Notes: generated by a model not told the origin, from the sequence alone. Counted from the stretch's first letter, positions 39,739 through 52,756 are shown. The stretch is DNA of 64,000 nucleotides from Viscum album (GCA_963277665.1 OY728157.1:368666067-368730066); one strand, 5' to 3'. Translations and numbers: made by a program.

Positions 39739-40610
39739 TATCCCCCTTAGGTTTTCACTAAATACATCCAAGGATGGATTTTTAGAAAGAAAAAATAAGG
39801 CTTATAAGATGATTTTAAGTAATTTTGGAATGTATTTTTTAGTTATTATCTATTTCAAATGGATTTATAGATGTGAAGAAGTGAGGATAGCAGTGGTTAT
39901 TATAATTGGGTGAGTGGCACACTTTTAATTTTTTTGAATGAGTGGATTTCATCCATTTTATTCATGTAATGATGTCCCAATGGTGATTAATTACTAATCT
40001 TGTAAGGTTAGGGTCTAAATATTACCATAAAAATATTATTGTAAAATATTCAAGGTAATTTGTTTCCATATGTTTAATGAATAATCCCTCGGTAAACATG
40101 TTTTTACATTAATAGTTATGATCAATTTTAACAATTTTAACTAAATATAATTATAAAAATTTATATTGGAATTATTAGAAATTGTAAATTATTATTATTC
40201 CAAATATTTAATCAATTTTTAAAAATTATTTTCACATAATTGGAGAAATATAAGATAATATAAATCCCAGATATACAATGAGAAAATTGGATTTTTTATA
40301 AGAGTATGTTTCAGAAAATGATTATTATATATTAAATATAAAACTAATAATAACCATTTTATGAAAATATATTAATATTTAATGATATGAAATAATTAAT
40401 TTTCATTTAAAAAATTCCCCATTATGGATTATCTTTATTGAATAAAATAGAAAAACATTATGCATTTTAAACTATTTTTTAGAAAAAAACACATTTTTTT
40501 AAACAAAAACAATCCATTTATAAAAACCAATAAAATTTGTTTTAATATAATTTTGGTGGATTAAATATAAATAAATAATAATTACATTAATTTAAAACAT
40601 AATGGGTAGT

Positions 40611-40615
40611 TTATA
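40611..40615. repeat. Possible target duplication of G1, left copy (TTATA)
   Basis: TTATA before G1 against ATATA at 51198-51202 after it: four of five match. Both are AT-only, so this is weak support. Confidence 0.35.
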
Positions 40616-43364
40616 TATAACAAACGTGCTATTTATTACACATTTAACATGTTTTATTACATAAAAAACTTAATACAACCCAGAGGATCGAGAGGTCTAG
40701 TGTAGTTGGAGCTTAGGAACATTAAATGAAAACTTAAGTCATAAAATACAACATCATTATTTAAAACTTATTTTACCTGATAACAATATTCCCTCATACG
40801 TAGAATTTCATGGGATATCCTAAGAACATATATAAGAAAATGGTGAGCTATAAACCCCAATAAGGGAGTAAACAAGGTATAACATTTAGAATATAATAAA
40901 TTTTAGGAAATGGGAATATCAATGCATATCCAAAGAAACATTATCATAAAGGCATGATATAGCATGATTATCATAACATGGAAATGTGGCAACAACATAA
41001 AACATTGAATCATTAACATAAATTAATCAGGTAAACCCATGTCCCAACAAGGTGGAAAAATTTCTTAAAAGGAATCTGGTAAACCCCTATCCCAACATGA
41101 CATATCATGATACGAAATATTACGCAATGCATTGGAGCACTATCAGGGAACACCCTTCATAATCATTTCAATCTTATGCTTAAGTTTTCCATATATATCA
41201 TATAACATTGATTCATTCAACATCATTATTTTTTTATGATCAATGAATGTGGAATACATGCATTTATGTACCATTAAATATTGATATTTTCATAAAGTTG
41301 AATACTCTTTATGAATAAATGGGTATGGTATTCCTTACAAGATGATTTTGTCTTTGAAAATCATGATGCAATTTTAGAAGCATAACGATGTTATATAGAG
41401 ATTCATAAATTAGTTTTATGAGATATAAAAAAGTGTCTCATCATTTATACATGACATATATAGTAAAGGGATCATGGAACATATTATCACAACATATGAA
41501 GTGTAATTTAGATGCATAATATAGAATAAATTCTTGAATGGAAATAAGAATATAGAAATTCCTTATAGAATTTCCACATGGTAATGGGTGCACACATAAC
41601 GCATTAAAGTGAGGGAAAGGGGTATCTCATCATAAAAAAATAGAAGTATGGGGGAGGTGATACTTCATACCTAAAAAGTTTTATTTGAAAATATACAACA
41701 TAAAGAGACATGGACAAAAATGAGAAAAGAAAAAATTCTTTACATGGATGTGTGATCCCAGAAGCTTATTAGAGGAATGAGAGAGGATTTTTTGGGAGAT
41801 TGGGGTGCCTTGGGGGATTCTAGAGAGTATAGGGTATAAGTTGTTCAAGCTAAAAAATGTCTAAGTGAAGAGTAATGGAATATTGGGCGGGTTTATATAG
41901 GAAATGAGAGGAAATTCATTATTATTTAGGTTTTGGACACTACATGTTAAAATATTCAAAACCAAAAACCATACAATGGTTTTTCCCATAGTTTTTGAAA
42001 AAAGGGAGTAGTATAGAATATTTTATAAGAACAATGTCTAAAAATATTTAAATATTAGGCTTGCTTATGTGGAGGTGAGTCACACTCTAAAGTGAATCCT
42101 TCTAAAAAGTTAAAATAATTTATAAGTCTTGGAGGGTCCACTAAGACATTATAAAATTAATCAAAGAGATATAAAATAACATTATTTTAAAGATAAAACC
42201 TATATTGGATGAATAACCCTTTTATTGTATTTTACTACAACACTATTTGGGCATTATGATGTTATAAAACATATTATATATTTATATAGTATTTAATTTT
42301 TACACAAAAATTCTATTCTCTTGGAAAATTATGAAAAATTAACCCGTGGATGATTCCAAACACTTGATTCAAAAAATAATATTAAATTTTCTCTGAATAA
42401 TTTTATAAATATGTGATTTTTCACTTTTCAGAAAAAATCGGCAATTATTGAAAATTCATGTGTTTTAACAAAAATAATTTTCAAACCTTAATAATATTTA
42501 CATTTGACATCATAAAAAATCTATTCTAATTTTTTCATAAAATTAATTTGATAATTATAGTTTAATAAAATAATAATTAATTAAAAAATTCATTAATTCC
42601 TTAAATTAAATTCATTAAAAATAAACTTTCTCTTTAATGATATGAAAATTATAACTTTATCAAACTGATTACCTGATCATTTGCAGATAAAGAACTAATA
42701 TAATCATAATTTATATCAATTGTTTTCATAAAATCATTATTTAATATAATAATGTATATATTTCTCCAAATTGCCATTTTTACCCAAAAACTCATTTTAT
42801 CAAATTTATCATTCTTTTAAGAAAGAATATACTCATAACGAAATTTATTGGATAATAATTTTATTTATAAAAAGGAATTACACAATCATAAACTAATTCT
42901 TTATCACAGAACCCCTTTTAACACCTGTATAAGACCTAAGGGTAAGGTGTCTGGTGGTGAAAGACTTTTGGGGAAGCTGGGATAACATCGCATGGGTGGT
43001 AATCTCTATTAAATTGAACTTCTCTCATAGTGATTTTGTTCAACATTAACGTATTGAATATAGTCTATGGCTTGGTCAAGAGCGAATCCCTATGATTCTA
43101 CCTCCATCCCAAGCTCTGAAAAAATGATCTTCATACGACCCAAGTCTACTGGATGAGCTCATCATATCCTTTTTATGTATTGAATTTTTTTAAACCTTAT
43201 ATAAATATCAGTTGGGAGATCATGGTTCAAAGACTATATTATCAATGGTAATAATACATTATATTAATTTAATCCAACAAATAAAAAACATTCCTTGTGT
43301 TTTTATATATTCATTATAATTTAAAAGAAAGATAATTTAATTCATCAATATCTGGGTTGTTACA
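40616..43364 (-). repeat. Left (3') LTR of G1
   Basis: Ends GGGTTGTTACA beside the polypurine tract. It aligns with 48423-51197 along its length, for example AGTAAACAAGGTATAACAT at 40868 and 48671, GTGGAGGTGAGTCACACTC at 42070 and 49889, and GGTGGTAATCTCTATTAA at 42996 and 50814. Confidence 0.85.
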
Positions 43365-43400
43365 AAATTACCTCCTTAAGAAATTTCTCCCTCAAAATTT
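43365..43400 (-). other. Polypurine tract of G1
   Basis: The minus strand reads AAATTTTGAGGGAGAAATTT then CTTAAGGAGGTAATTT directly before the LTR start TGTAACAACCC. This is the typical end of gypsy pol with its purine-rich primer. Confidence 0.8.
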
Positions 43401-43409
43401 TCTTTTCCC

Positions 43410-43480
43410 ACAATAAAACATTTTAGGGTAACTATGCCACATCACTTCCTCGGATTCCCATGTTTCTTCTTCAAACTTGT
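43410..43480 (-). pseudogene. Chromodomain-like C-terminus of G1 integrase
   Basis: From 43476 to 43417 the minus frame reads FEEETWESEEVMWHSYPKMF. It matches the conserved end of chromovirus chromodomains, where EEATWE is followed by acidic residues and a RYP.LF-like tail. Chromodomains in this position target integration to marked chromatin. Only the C-terminal half is readable. Confidence 0.65.
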
Positions 43481-44780
43481 TTTTTCTCTACACCACTATG
43501 ATGATGGGAATCATCTTATTTCATAGAAATTTTTCCCTATGATCTATGATCTTCATTAGAATCACATCATATGATAGGTCATTATCCAATGGAACCACCT
43601 CTGGATTGAGTACAAGCGATGGGTTGGGTATGTACTTCCTCAAAATTGATACATGGAATTCATCGTGTACTTAAGATAGGTTCAATGGGAGTTCTAATCG
43701 ATAGGGCACTACTTCAATGTGATCCAGGATCTCAAAAGGGCTGATGTACCTTGGACAAAGATTTATCTTCTTCAAAAATCTTATCATTCTCTTCCATGGA
43801 GATATGCGGAGAAAACCATATCTCCAACATCAAAATCTAGGTCTCGTCGATGGTTTTCACCATATAACTTTTATTGAATTTGGGAAACATTGATGTGATG
43901 TTGGATGGTCTTAACATTCCCCACCATTTTTTCAACCAATTAATGACCTAGAAGGTTTCCCTCCCCAACTGCATCCTAACATGCTTATGTTCTTCCCCTC
44001 TTCCCTTAAAGGTCTTCATAAGGATTTATTTAGATTCTTGAGTGGAAACTGTTGTTGTAAGGGAACTCAACCGGAGGAAGATGTTGATCCCATCCTCTTT
44101 TGATGTCCATCGAGCTTTCTCTCAACATGTCTTCAAGTTTCTGGATATTCCACTCAAATTGTCCATTAGTTTTAGGATGATAATTCATACTGAATTCCAA
44201 CTCAGTGTTCAGATCATGTTGGAGACTCTTCCAAAATATTGATGTTATTATTGTTTATTGATCAGATACAATCTATAGTGGTACACCATGCAACCTTACC
44301 ACTTATCTGATGTATATCTACGCTACTTGATCCATTGAGAAATCTTCTTGAATTGCAATTAAGTGTGTAGTCTTTGTACGACAATCCACAATATTCCATA
44401 TAGCATTTTTTTCTATTTATGTCTTTATATGTTCGGTGATAAAGTCCATGGTGATGTTATCCCATTTCCATGTTAGGAAGGGTAATGGTTTCATCATCCC
44501 CTTAGACTTTTGCCTCACATCCTTCACTTTCTAACAAACCCAATACATCGATGTATATTTTGTGATCTCCTTTTTAATGTTATCCCACCAATAATTCTAT
44601 CAGAGATCCCAATGAGTCTTTTTGTTTATTCGATGGATGCAGAACGTTGAACTATGTGTATCATCGAAAAGTTCATTCTTTAACTCCAGATTTGATGGAA
44701 CACATAGTCTAAATTGAAATCTCATAATTCCTTCTTAATTAACATTTAACATTGAGGATTTACCATTTCTAATAGTTTCT
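43480..44780 (-). pseudogene. Integrase relic of G1
   Basis: Near 44390-44530 the minus strand reads, with frame breaks, a C.GFVRK stretch and then PSLTWKWDNITMDFITEH. It matches the gypsy integrase region where a CLVCQQ-like zinc-binding end is followed by P.P.WKWE.I.MDF. The MDF aspartate is the first catalytic acidic residue in the family. Further downstream sequence is badly frameshifted and I cannot place the other two catalytic acidic residues. Confidence 0.7.
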
Positions 44781-44788
44781 ACTTTCTT

Positions 44789-45300
44789 TTAAATTTCCAC
44801 ATCATCTTTTGGAGCATCCTTTAACCTTTCCATAAGAGACGGTTTCACAATCATTTGTGAAAGGATTGATGATGTACCATACTTTATGACTTCCAAGTCT
44901 GACATCATCAAGTCATATAAAATTGGATCCATTTCAATTCTCATCAATGATAGAATTTTTGGTTCCATTCTACATAGAGAATCCACCACCTTGTTCACTT
45001 TCCTAGGGTGGTAATGGATTAAGCAGTCTTAATCATTAATGAGCTCTAACAATATTCATTGGTGCATGTTCAGTTCTTTTTGTGTGAATATATATTTTAG
45101 ACTTTGGTGATCTTTATATATTTCACACATTTCTCCAAAGAGATAATGCTTCCATATTTTCAACTCAAAGATTACAGCTGACAACTCTATATCATGTGTG
45201 GGATAGTTTATCTCTGGAATTTTCAACTACCTTTAGGAATATACAATGACTTTGTCATTCTACATCAACACATAGCCCATGACCTCCTTTGAAGCATCAC
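44789..45300 (-). pseudogene. RNase H relic of G1, well preserved
   Basis: The minus-strand frames read [16 protein letters not shown], then [22 protein letters not shown], and end KVVDSLCRM in the frame 44789-44998. The family pattern is [27 protein letters not shown], then NVVADALSRK. The string survives with a few stops and shifts and is one of the best conserved parts of the element. It degrades the RNA strand of the RNA-DNA hybrid during reverse transcription. Confidence 0.8.
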
Positions 45301-45499
45301 TAAAGATTATGACAATCTCCCCACTTTTTTTAGTGTGAGCACAGGGGCGGTGATAATCCTTTTTTTTCAACTCCATGATGTTGTCTTCATATTCATAATT
45401 ACAAGAAAACGTCACTCCCATATGCTTTTTCTTAGTAAGAGGGTTTGAAAATCAAGATAAATTTCTCAGAAATCGGCAATAATATCCTATTAACCCCAA

Positions 45500-46361
45500 G
45501 ATGTTATATATATCCATCACATATGGTGGCCTCATCCATCCCTCAATTGCTTTTGTTTTGGAAGGATCCACAAATATCACTTAGCTTATGATGATATTCC
45601 CAAAAAATGGGAATTCCTTCCACTAGAACTCACACTTACTGTACTTTTCATAGAGCTTATCCTTTCGCAAGGTCTCTAGTAAAATTATTAGATTCTCCTC
45701 ATGCTTCTCTCTGGTTTGAATTATATCAAAATATCATTAATAAATACTACCAAAAATTTGTCAATGTAATCTATAAAGACTCTATTCATCATGTTAACTA
45801 ATACATTTGGAGTATTAGTGAGTCCAAAAGGAATTAATATGAACTCACAGTGCCCATACCTTTTATAAAATGAAGTCTTGGGGATATCCTCCCTTTTCAC
45901 CCTTAGTATAATCCTGACAGCAGATCCATGTTGGAGAAGTATTTTTATCTACATAGCTAATCGAACAAGTCATCAATTCATGGAAAATGGTAATTGTTCT
46001 TTATTGTGATTTTGTTGAGATCACGATAATCAATGAAAAGGTGTATTAACACATCTTTATTCATGATGAAGTGGACTGGTGCACCCCATGGTGAAGCACT
46101 TGGGTATACAAACCCTTCAACCAGATTATCCTATAGTTGTTTATTTATCTCCTCAAGCTCAAGAATAGATATTCTATATTTAGTATTGGATATTGGAAAC
46201 ACCCGAAGTATAGAATTAATTTTTAATTCAATATCTCTTCTTGGTGGAAGACTAGGAAATTCCTTAGAAAACACATCAAGAGATTCCCTTACAACTGTCA
46301 CGCCTTTGTAGATAATTCCTTCCATAGACTCAATCGTCTGAAAAAAGATATGTGTTCTCAT
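45500..46361 (-). pseudogene. Reverse transcriptase relic of G1
   Basis: The N-terminal part (46131-46361) reads VVRESLDVFSKEFPSLPPRR with IELKIN and YRISILELEE after it, matching the linker from protease to RT. It is followed by [17 protein letters not shown] sequence near 46000, a DLLSG (family D..SGYHQI) near 45915, KRYGHCEFILIPFGLTN near 45830-45865 and KFLVVFINDIL near 45740-45760. The latter corresponds to the FxDD active site with N for the first D. Several frameshifts separate the blocks. Confidence 0.8.
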
Positions 46362-46367
46362 AGGGAT

Positions 46368-46661
46368 TTAATATCCATTCTTAAGATGATGGTTATAAAA
46401 AATATCATCCTCCTCACTTCTCTTGTATAGAATTGGTGGATGACTCACCATGTGGAGAGTGGTTTCTCTCTCACGACAATTTATGTTGGATCTATATAGG
46501 GAAAGAAAATTCATGCCAATAATTGCATCAAATTCTACTAGAGGGAGTATGATGAGGATCTCCAAGAAGTTAAATAAACAAATTATTTTTGGGGAGAATT
46601 TATATTCATTGGATGAAATAAAATCCCCATTTTCTATTCTCATTGACATCTCTACTTCCAT
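46368..46661 (-). pseudogene. Aspartic protease relic of G1
   Basis: A 97-codon frame contains LIILPLVEFDAIIGMNFLSL followed by NINCRERE. It matches the C-terminal protease pattern of gypsy elements, D.ILGMDWL...A.IDC..R. The catalytic DSGA motif upstream is not readable. The protease would cut the Gag-Pol polyprotein. Confidence 0.75.
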
Positions 46662-46992
46662 GATTTGTGTTGGTGTTTGGATTGGTCTACTAAACTTTCA
46701 GGATATAAAAGAATGTGTAAAACTAGATTAAAAAATTGTGTTCTATATTCTTGAATTAATACCTAAAGTACCTATCACCAGTTCTTTGTTCGGATTTTCT
46801 TCAGCAGTAGTAATTTCAAAAGCTCTCCATTGCTTCCATGGGTGTTTTTGGTTGCCTCCAATTACACATTGGCTTAGGGAACTGGTTCGAAAAGTTCCAA
46901 AGTTCCTTGTAGTTTTAACAATGAACAATGTGTAGAGGGTTTACTAGAGAATTAAATTCCTCTACCACACTAGCAGGTTTCTCCCATCATAT

Positions 46993-47031
46993 ATTGTTAG
47001 TCATGTGCCTGTCTCTTCCGCACCTAAAGCA
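46993..47031 (-). pseudogene. CCHC zinc knuckle of G1 Gag, last cysteine lost
   Basis: The minus strand reads CFRCGRDRHMTNN: C-x2-C-x4-H is intact and the final cysteine position reads N. This is the nucleocapsid zinc knuckle that binds element RNA. Confidence 0.75.
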
Positions 47032-47207
47032 TTTCTATATCTCTTTCATGAAATTTCTAGGGTTCTTCTTCCAACACCTTTGGAAAGTGGGATGTTGGAA
47101 TTTATTAGCACCATTGGTTTTGTCCATCGGACCTCCAAAATTAAAGTCCACTTTCAGCTTATTATCCCCGTGATACCCATGAGATTCACCAATCTCCATC
47201 TCGATAT

Positions 47208-47693
47208 TTAGGGAAAATCAGAAAATATCCTCATAGGATTAAAAGCCTTAGAAGGACAGGGCTTTTGTAGGCTATTTTTTATCCCCTTAAAAAAGCAGTC
47301 GGCCCTAAATTTGGGGGTAACGACAAAACCAGAGCTGTATAGTGAAATTCTATTGAAGTTCTCCTTGTATTCGAAAATACATTCATCATCCTTTATCTTG
47401 AGTGAAAGGAAATCTCTTTCAATCATAAAATGAAGGTTGTGGGGAAAATATTTATTAAAAAACATTTTCTAGAAATCCTTCCATCCCAACACCTCGATCT
47501 CTTCCTTAGGATTTGTATTTTTGATCAATTTCCACCATTGATCAGCTTCACCCTTCATGCAACAGAAATCCAGAATAACCTTATCTGGTTCAGAACATTG
47601 AAGGATATAGAATATCTTTTCATTAGAGTTGATTTGTTGGTAATCGATTGAGGGATCAGATGATCCATGGAATGTATGAGTCTTTTCTCTCAT
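47208..47693 (-). pseudogene. Gag capsid relic of G1
   Basis: Two adjoining frames, 47469-47693 and 47208-47465, read FHGSSDP, then EKIFYILQCSEPDKV, GEADQWWK, FFNKYFPHNLH and SLKIKDDECIFEY. This is the retrotransposon Gag pattern F.G..DP..A..W....E.IF....C.....V..A...L.G.A..WW, followed by F...YFP. A single break between the two frames splits the domain. The product would form the virus-like particle. Confidence 0.82.
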
Positions 47694-47699
47694 GAAGCT

Positions 47700-48407
47700 C
47701 TTGATTAGGACCTGTTCTTTCTCAGTGGTGATTGAATGTTCCTCTTAACCCATGGTTCTATACAAAACTTGAATTAACTGAGAGAGTATCGTGACAATAT
47801 TTATGATTCCTTCTCCCATCAGACCGAGCATTTTAGAAGAACAATCATCACAATGATCTTTGCATCGGTTGTTAGATTGAGTCCTCATATTACCATCCAT
47901 TGGATCGAATATAAAAAAATTAGGGGTATGTATTTTAAACTATTAAACACATAATGGTAAATCTAATGAAAAAAGGGATAACATATAAATTACATTTATT
48001 TTATTAACTTATGAACTTCTAGGCGTCAATCAATGTTATCCATGATTTATTTCTTGACGTATATTCATATGGGATTGTTTTTCCCCTTAAATAATGGTTC
48101 GTACTATGCTTATTAATTTACCAAATCATATACCCTAGGAGTGTTGATCTAATAGTGCAATAAGTCTCATTGTCTTCCACCTGTTCTTGTTCAATTCTCG
48201 CTCAAAGAAGTGTTTTTGGGTTTTTCCCCTAGATACATATGGGCTAGAGGCACCTCTACTTGTTCATGTCCAGACAGAGATGTATTTTCTTAATAATACA
48301 CTAAATATATACTCACCAAAATTTAGGGATTATTTTCTTATACTCAGACTTGTCTCTATGTAATTCTATAAATCTTTATAACTGTAATCTGAAAATAACT
48401 AAAACTA
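47700..48407 (-). other. 5' leader and start of gag of G1, non-coding by eye
   Basis: Between the readable Gag domain and the primer site. No domain is recognised, and the first methionine of Gag cannot be fixed. Confidence 0.4.
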
Positions 48408-48410
48408 ACA

Positions 48411-48422
48411 TCTGATACAAAC
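48411..48422 (-). other. Primer binding site of G1 (tRNA-iMet type)
   Basis: The minus strand reads GTTTGTATCAGATG at the LTR edge, matching 10 of 13 bases of the iMet primer site TTGGTATCAGAGC. It fixes the internal end of the right LTR. Confidence 0.7.
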
Positions 48423-51197
48423 TATAAAAATACTTTAATTTATTACACATTTAAACAAGGATTATTACATAATGATGCACTTAATAAAAACTAGAAGATT
48501 GATAGGTCATGTGTCTTTAGGGATTATGACCATTACATGACAAATTGAGTCATAAAATCATTATTGAAAACTTCCTTTACATGACCAAATCATTCCCTTG
48601 TACTTAGCATTGCATGGGATAACCTGAGGGCATACATAAAAAAGGGTGAGATATAAATTCTGGTAATAGAGTAAACAAGGTATAACATGGAGAATAAAAT
48701 ACATGTTAGGTAATGGGAATATCAATGGAGAAAAAGAGAAACAAGAATATAAATTCATGATATATCTTGATTATCATAACACGGAAATGTGGAAACAACA
48801 TAAAACACAACATCATTAACATAAAGAAATCAGGTAAACCCCTATACTAACATGGTGGATAAATGTAATAAAATGAATTAGGTAAACCCTTTTTCCAACG
48901 TGAAGTATCATTATATTGAACATTACCCAATGAATTGGAGTGCTATCAGGGCACACCCTTCATATTAATTTCAATCTCATGCTTAGGTGTTCCACATTGA
49001 TCATATAACATATATTCATTCAACATAATCATTTTCTTACATGATAAAAGAATGTGGAATACATTCATGTAAGTATCATTCAATATGTATATGTGAATAA
49101 AGGTGAATAACATTGATAGAGAAATGTTTATGGTATTTACTACACGATGATTTTGTCTTGGAAAAACATTGTGCAATTTTAGAAGAGGAACAACGTTATA
49201 TAGAGATTCATAAATTGTGTTTTTGAGAGATAATGGGGTCTCTAATAATTTATAAATTAAAAAAACAGTAAGGTATTAAGATAAGATAATATCCCAATAT
49301 ATGAAATGTAATTTAGATACCTAATATAGAAGAAATTGTCGAATGGAAATAAGAAGAGAGAAATCCCTTATGGAATTTTGGCATGGTAATAGGTGTGCAC
49401 ATAAGGAATTAATGAGAGATAAAGGGGTATATGATCATTAAAACATAAGGAGGGAAGGATGTAGGAGGTGAGAAATCATACCCCAACATTTATAAACTAA
49501 AATAAAAGGGTAAAACAACATTAAAAAACTTGGACCAAAATGATATAGGAAGTAATCAAATACTGAGATGTGTGATACCAGAAGATTGAGAGAGGCTTGA
49601 GAGAGGATTATTGGGATCTTGGGGAGCCTTGGGGGGATTATAGAGAGAATTAGGTATTGTTTGTTTGAGATTAAATTGGTTTGAGTGAAGATTAATGGGA
49701 TATTTTGTGGGTTTATATATGAAATGAGATGTAGTTCTTTATTATATAGGATTTAAACACTACACATTAAAATATTCAAAACTACAAACCGTCACATGGG
49801 TTTTACCATGGTTTATGCCAAAGGGGAGTTGAATACAATATTTTATAAGGCCAAGGTCCGAAATTAGTTAAATATTAGGCTTTAACATGTGGAGGTGAGT
49901 CACACTCTCTAGGAAATAATTTTAAAATGTAAAATATTTTATATGTTTTGGATAGTCCACTAAATCATTTTAAATTAATAAAACACATCTAAAACTGAAT
50001 TATTTTAATGGTAAAACATATATTGGCTGAATAAACCTTTTATATAATTTTATTACATTATTATTGGGTCGTTATGATGTCTTAAAGCACAGTATATATT
50101 TATTTGGTTTTAAATTGTTACCCAAAAATGTGTTTGTCTCATAAAAATTATGAAAAATTCACCATTAAATAAATTTCGACATCCTGATTCGAAAAATAGT
50201 TTTCCTTTTTCTAAATAATTTTCTAAATATGTGAATTTTCAAATTTAACATAAAAAAAATTATTGAAAATTAACTGGTTTTGACAAGAACCATTCTCAAA
50301 CCTTAATAAAAATTACAATTGAATTAATAAAAATTATATAAAAATTTATTATTTAATAAAGTAATTTGATAATAATATTTTATTAAAATTCTAATTAACT
50401 CAAGATTTCCTTAATTACTTAAAATAAATTCATAAAGAATACATATTATGTTTTATCGTATAAATAATATAACTCTTATCAAACTGATTACTGAATCATT
50501 TACATATAAAGAACAGATATAATAATTATTTATATGAATTATTTTTAAAAAATGATAATTTAATATAATAATTTATATATTTATCAAATTTACAATTTCT
50601 GACCAAAAAATCCATTTATCAAATTTATCATCCTTTTATGAAAGACTATTCTCAAAATGGAATTAAAAGAATAAAACATTTTTTATAAAAATAGATTACA
50701 CAATATATAACTAATTACTTATTACATAACCCCATAAAATACCCGCATAAGACCAAAGGGTAAGGTGTGTGATGCTGAAAATCTGTTGGGGTGGTTCAGA
50801 TAACATCACCCGGGTGGTAATCTCTATTAACTTCAACTTATCTCATTGGAAATTTCATTCAATATTAACATGTTCAAGCATGGCTTGGGCCTGATCAAGA
50901 GTGAAGCCCAGTGATGCTACCTCCTTACCAAGATTAGACGAATGAGATTCATATGACTCCACACTACTAGTTGAGGCCATACTCTCTTTGTTCTGTGTTG
51001 AATGTATTTTTTTAAACCTTATTTTTGTATCACTTATGTGATCAGTGTTCAACATCTTTATTATCAATTGTAACAATAATTAACGTTAATTTAAACCCAA
51101 TAATAATAATAATAATAATAAAAGTTCGTATGTTTTTCTATATCCATAAGACATTAAAAGGGAGGTAATTTTAATCCTAAATGTTCGAGTCATTAAA
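48423..51197 (-). repeat. Right (5') LTR of G1
   Basis: 2775 bp matching 40616-43364. The right terminus is inferred from AATGTTCGAGTCATTAAA aligned with AATATCTGGGTTGTTACA of the left copy (12 of 18 bases). A TAA trinucleotide run at 51101-51120 is absent from the left copy and so arose after insertion. Confidence 0.8.
51101..51120. repeat. (TAA)n microsatellite in the G1 right LTR
   Basis: About six to seven TAA units. The corresponding point of the left LTR (near 43265-43285) lacks the run. Confidence 0.8.
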
Positions 51198-51202
51198 ATA
51201 TA

Positions 51203-51828
51203 ACATAATTTACTAAAATGAGATTATATTTTTACAAAAGTCGGTATTAAAATTATTCACAAAAAATAATAATTTTCTAAAAAGGAAAAAAAATCTTTTG
51301 AGGTTTAATTTGAGTTTCCAAACCAAAAAATAAATTTTATTTTATCAAATACATTTTATAAATGTTCTTGATATTTATTATAATATTTTTTAATGAAAAG
51401 TTACAAAAAATAATTTTTTAAGAGAAAATATTTTTGAAGAATAAAATTACTAAAATAAAAATTGATTGATTATTTTCAAATCATTTATCAATAATTTATA
51501 TTTAGTTATAAATTTATGTATATATATATATATTTATTTATTTATATAATAAATTACTTAATATTTCTTATACATTCCAATTTAACATCTAGGTAATAAT
51601 GGTTATATATATAGTATGTCATTTAAGCTTAGTGTTTCCTATTAAATATGATATGATACCTAAAAATAATAGGGTTGTGTGTACCAAAAGATATCAATGT
51701 GATTACATTTATTTAAAAATAATTATGTTTTACATTCTGGGGGAGTTAAATTCTGTTCTAAGTTCATTTTTTGTTTTATTTTCATCTTCAAACATAATTT
51801 TATTCTTTTAAAAACTCGGGTTGTTATA
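51203..51828 (-). repeat. Left (3') LTR of L2, second part
   Basis: Resumes L2 after G1 and ends CTCGGGTTGTTATA, equivalent to the L1 LTR end CTCGGAGTGTTACA. It is followed by a decayed purine-tract junction. Added to the first part it gives about 4.9 kb. The right LTR cannot confirm this end because it is interrupted before reaching it. Confidence 0.6.
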
Positions 51829-52756
51829 TCGACCCTAATAAATTAAAACCTCACAATTTGAACAACATCTCAGTTATCAATGGCTGGAAATTAGAAAATA
51901 ATCCTTTTTATAAACCAAGAGAGTAAGAAAGAGTTAATAAAACATTCTCTAAATTAAAGTGAAAGGTAATTATGAGCATCATTTATAGTAACACGTAACT
52001 ATGATTTTATGTAGGAGAACATTGGTGGAATGTGAAAATATAGACATGGAGGAAAAGTGTCAATAACTATAGATGGTGATTGAGTTCATTGATCACAAAC
52101 AAGTGAATGATCAATGGAATGTTAAGGGCATTGAAACCATAAATCCATTAAGATAGAAAATACTATCGGTGCATAATAATTGACGGTACTATGATAAATT
52201 TGTTTTTTTCAATAACCTTTTCCCAAAGTTGAAGAATTATATTACCATCTTCAAAAATAAAATATAGAAATATACTTACTTGAATAGTATAATTTCTTCA
52301 TTTAATAAATTTCCACAACAATTTCATATTTTTATCCAAAAAACATGCATATTCATGACGAATTTTGAATGCCTGAAGCACTAAAATAACCTTTCAAAGA
52401 CTGAATAACTATAAAATAGAAAGTCAATCTATTATATATATCATTATACATCAATCAGATCAAAAACATTTAGCATATAATAGGATAATTTCCAAAATTA
52501 GTATACCATAGTATGATACACTTACATTTCTAAATTCTAAATTATTACCCAAATTTCAAATTAAATGATTTCATAAATAAATATCCTTAAAATTCTTCAA
52601 ATATTTACTCACTAAGTTGAAAAACCAAATATTATAAATATTTGATCATAAATTCTTCCATGATAAATCAACTATTAGTACAAAAATTTAATCCCATATT
52701 TTTCAGAAATAAACATAATATTTATCTGTATAAATATAAAAATAACTTACATATCA

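Larger units (their letters stand above)
36342..40615 (-). repeat. Left (3') LTR of L2, first part
   Basis: The start TAAAATCCCAAAACC is set by alignment with TAAAATAGCTCAAAACCC at 53142, next to the primer site. It contains four decayed GC-rich modules (38933, 39135, 39333, 39525), the donor-like block at 39723-39738, and a TATA-like region near 39895. It is interrupted by G1 at 40616. The first ~1.97 kb aligns with 53142-55082. Confidence 0.72.
40616..51197 (-). mobile_element. Ty3/gypsy chromovirus G1, full-length but decayed
   Basis: LTRs 40616-43364 (2749 bp) and 48423-51197 (2775 bp) flank a 5.06 kb interior with gag, CCHC zinc knuckle, protease, RT, RNase H, integrase and a chromodomain-like C-terminus, all on the minus strand and in the gypsy order. 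Polypurine tract and primer site abut the expected LTRs. Presence of a chromodomain and long LTRs suggests a Tekay/Del-type chromovirus; the clade is inference. Every domain has stops or frameshifts, so it is dead. It is inserted in the left LTR of L2. Confidence 0.87.

Noticed and set aside
46033..47651. Several plus-strand frames of 60-93 codons
   Set aside because: They are mirror images of the better-conserved minus-strand RT, protease and Gag frames of G1, whose motifs read on the minus strand.
51198..51828. This stretch as part of the G1 right LTR
   Set aside because: It would make that LTR about 650 bp longer than its partner. Aligning the ends puts the G1 terminus at 51197, and the remainder ends in an L-family type terminus next to a family interior.
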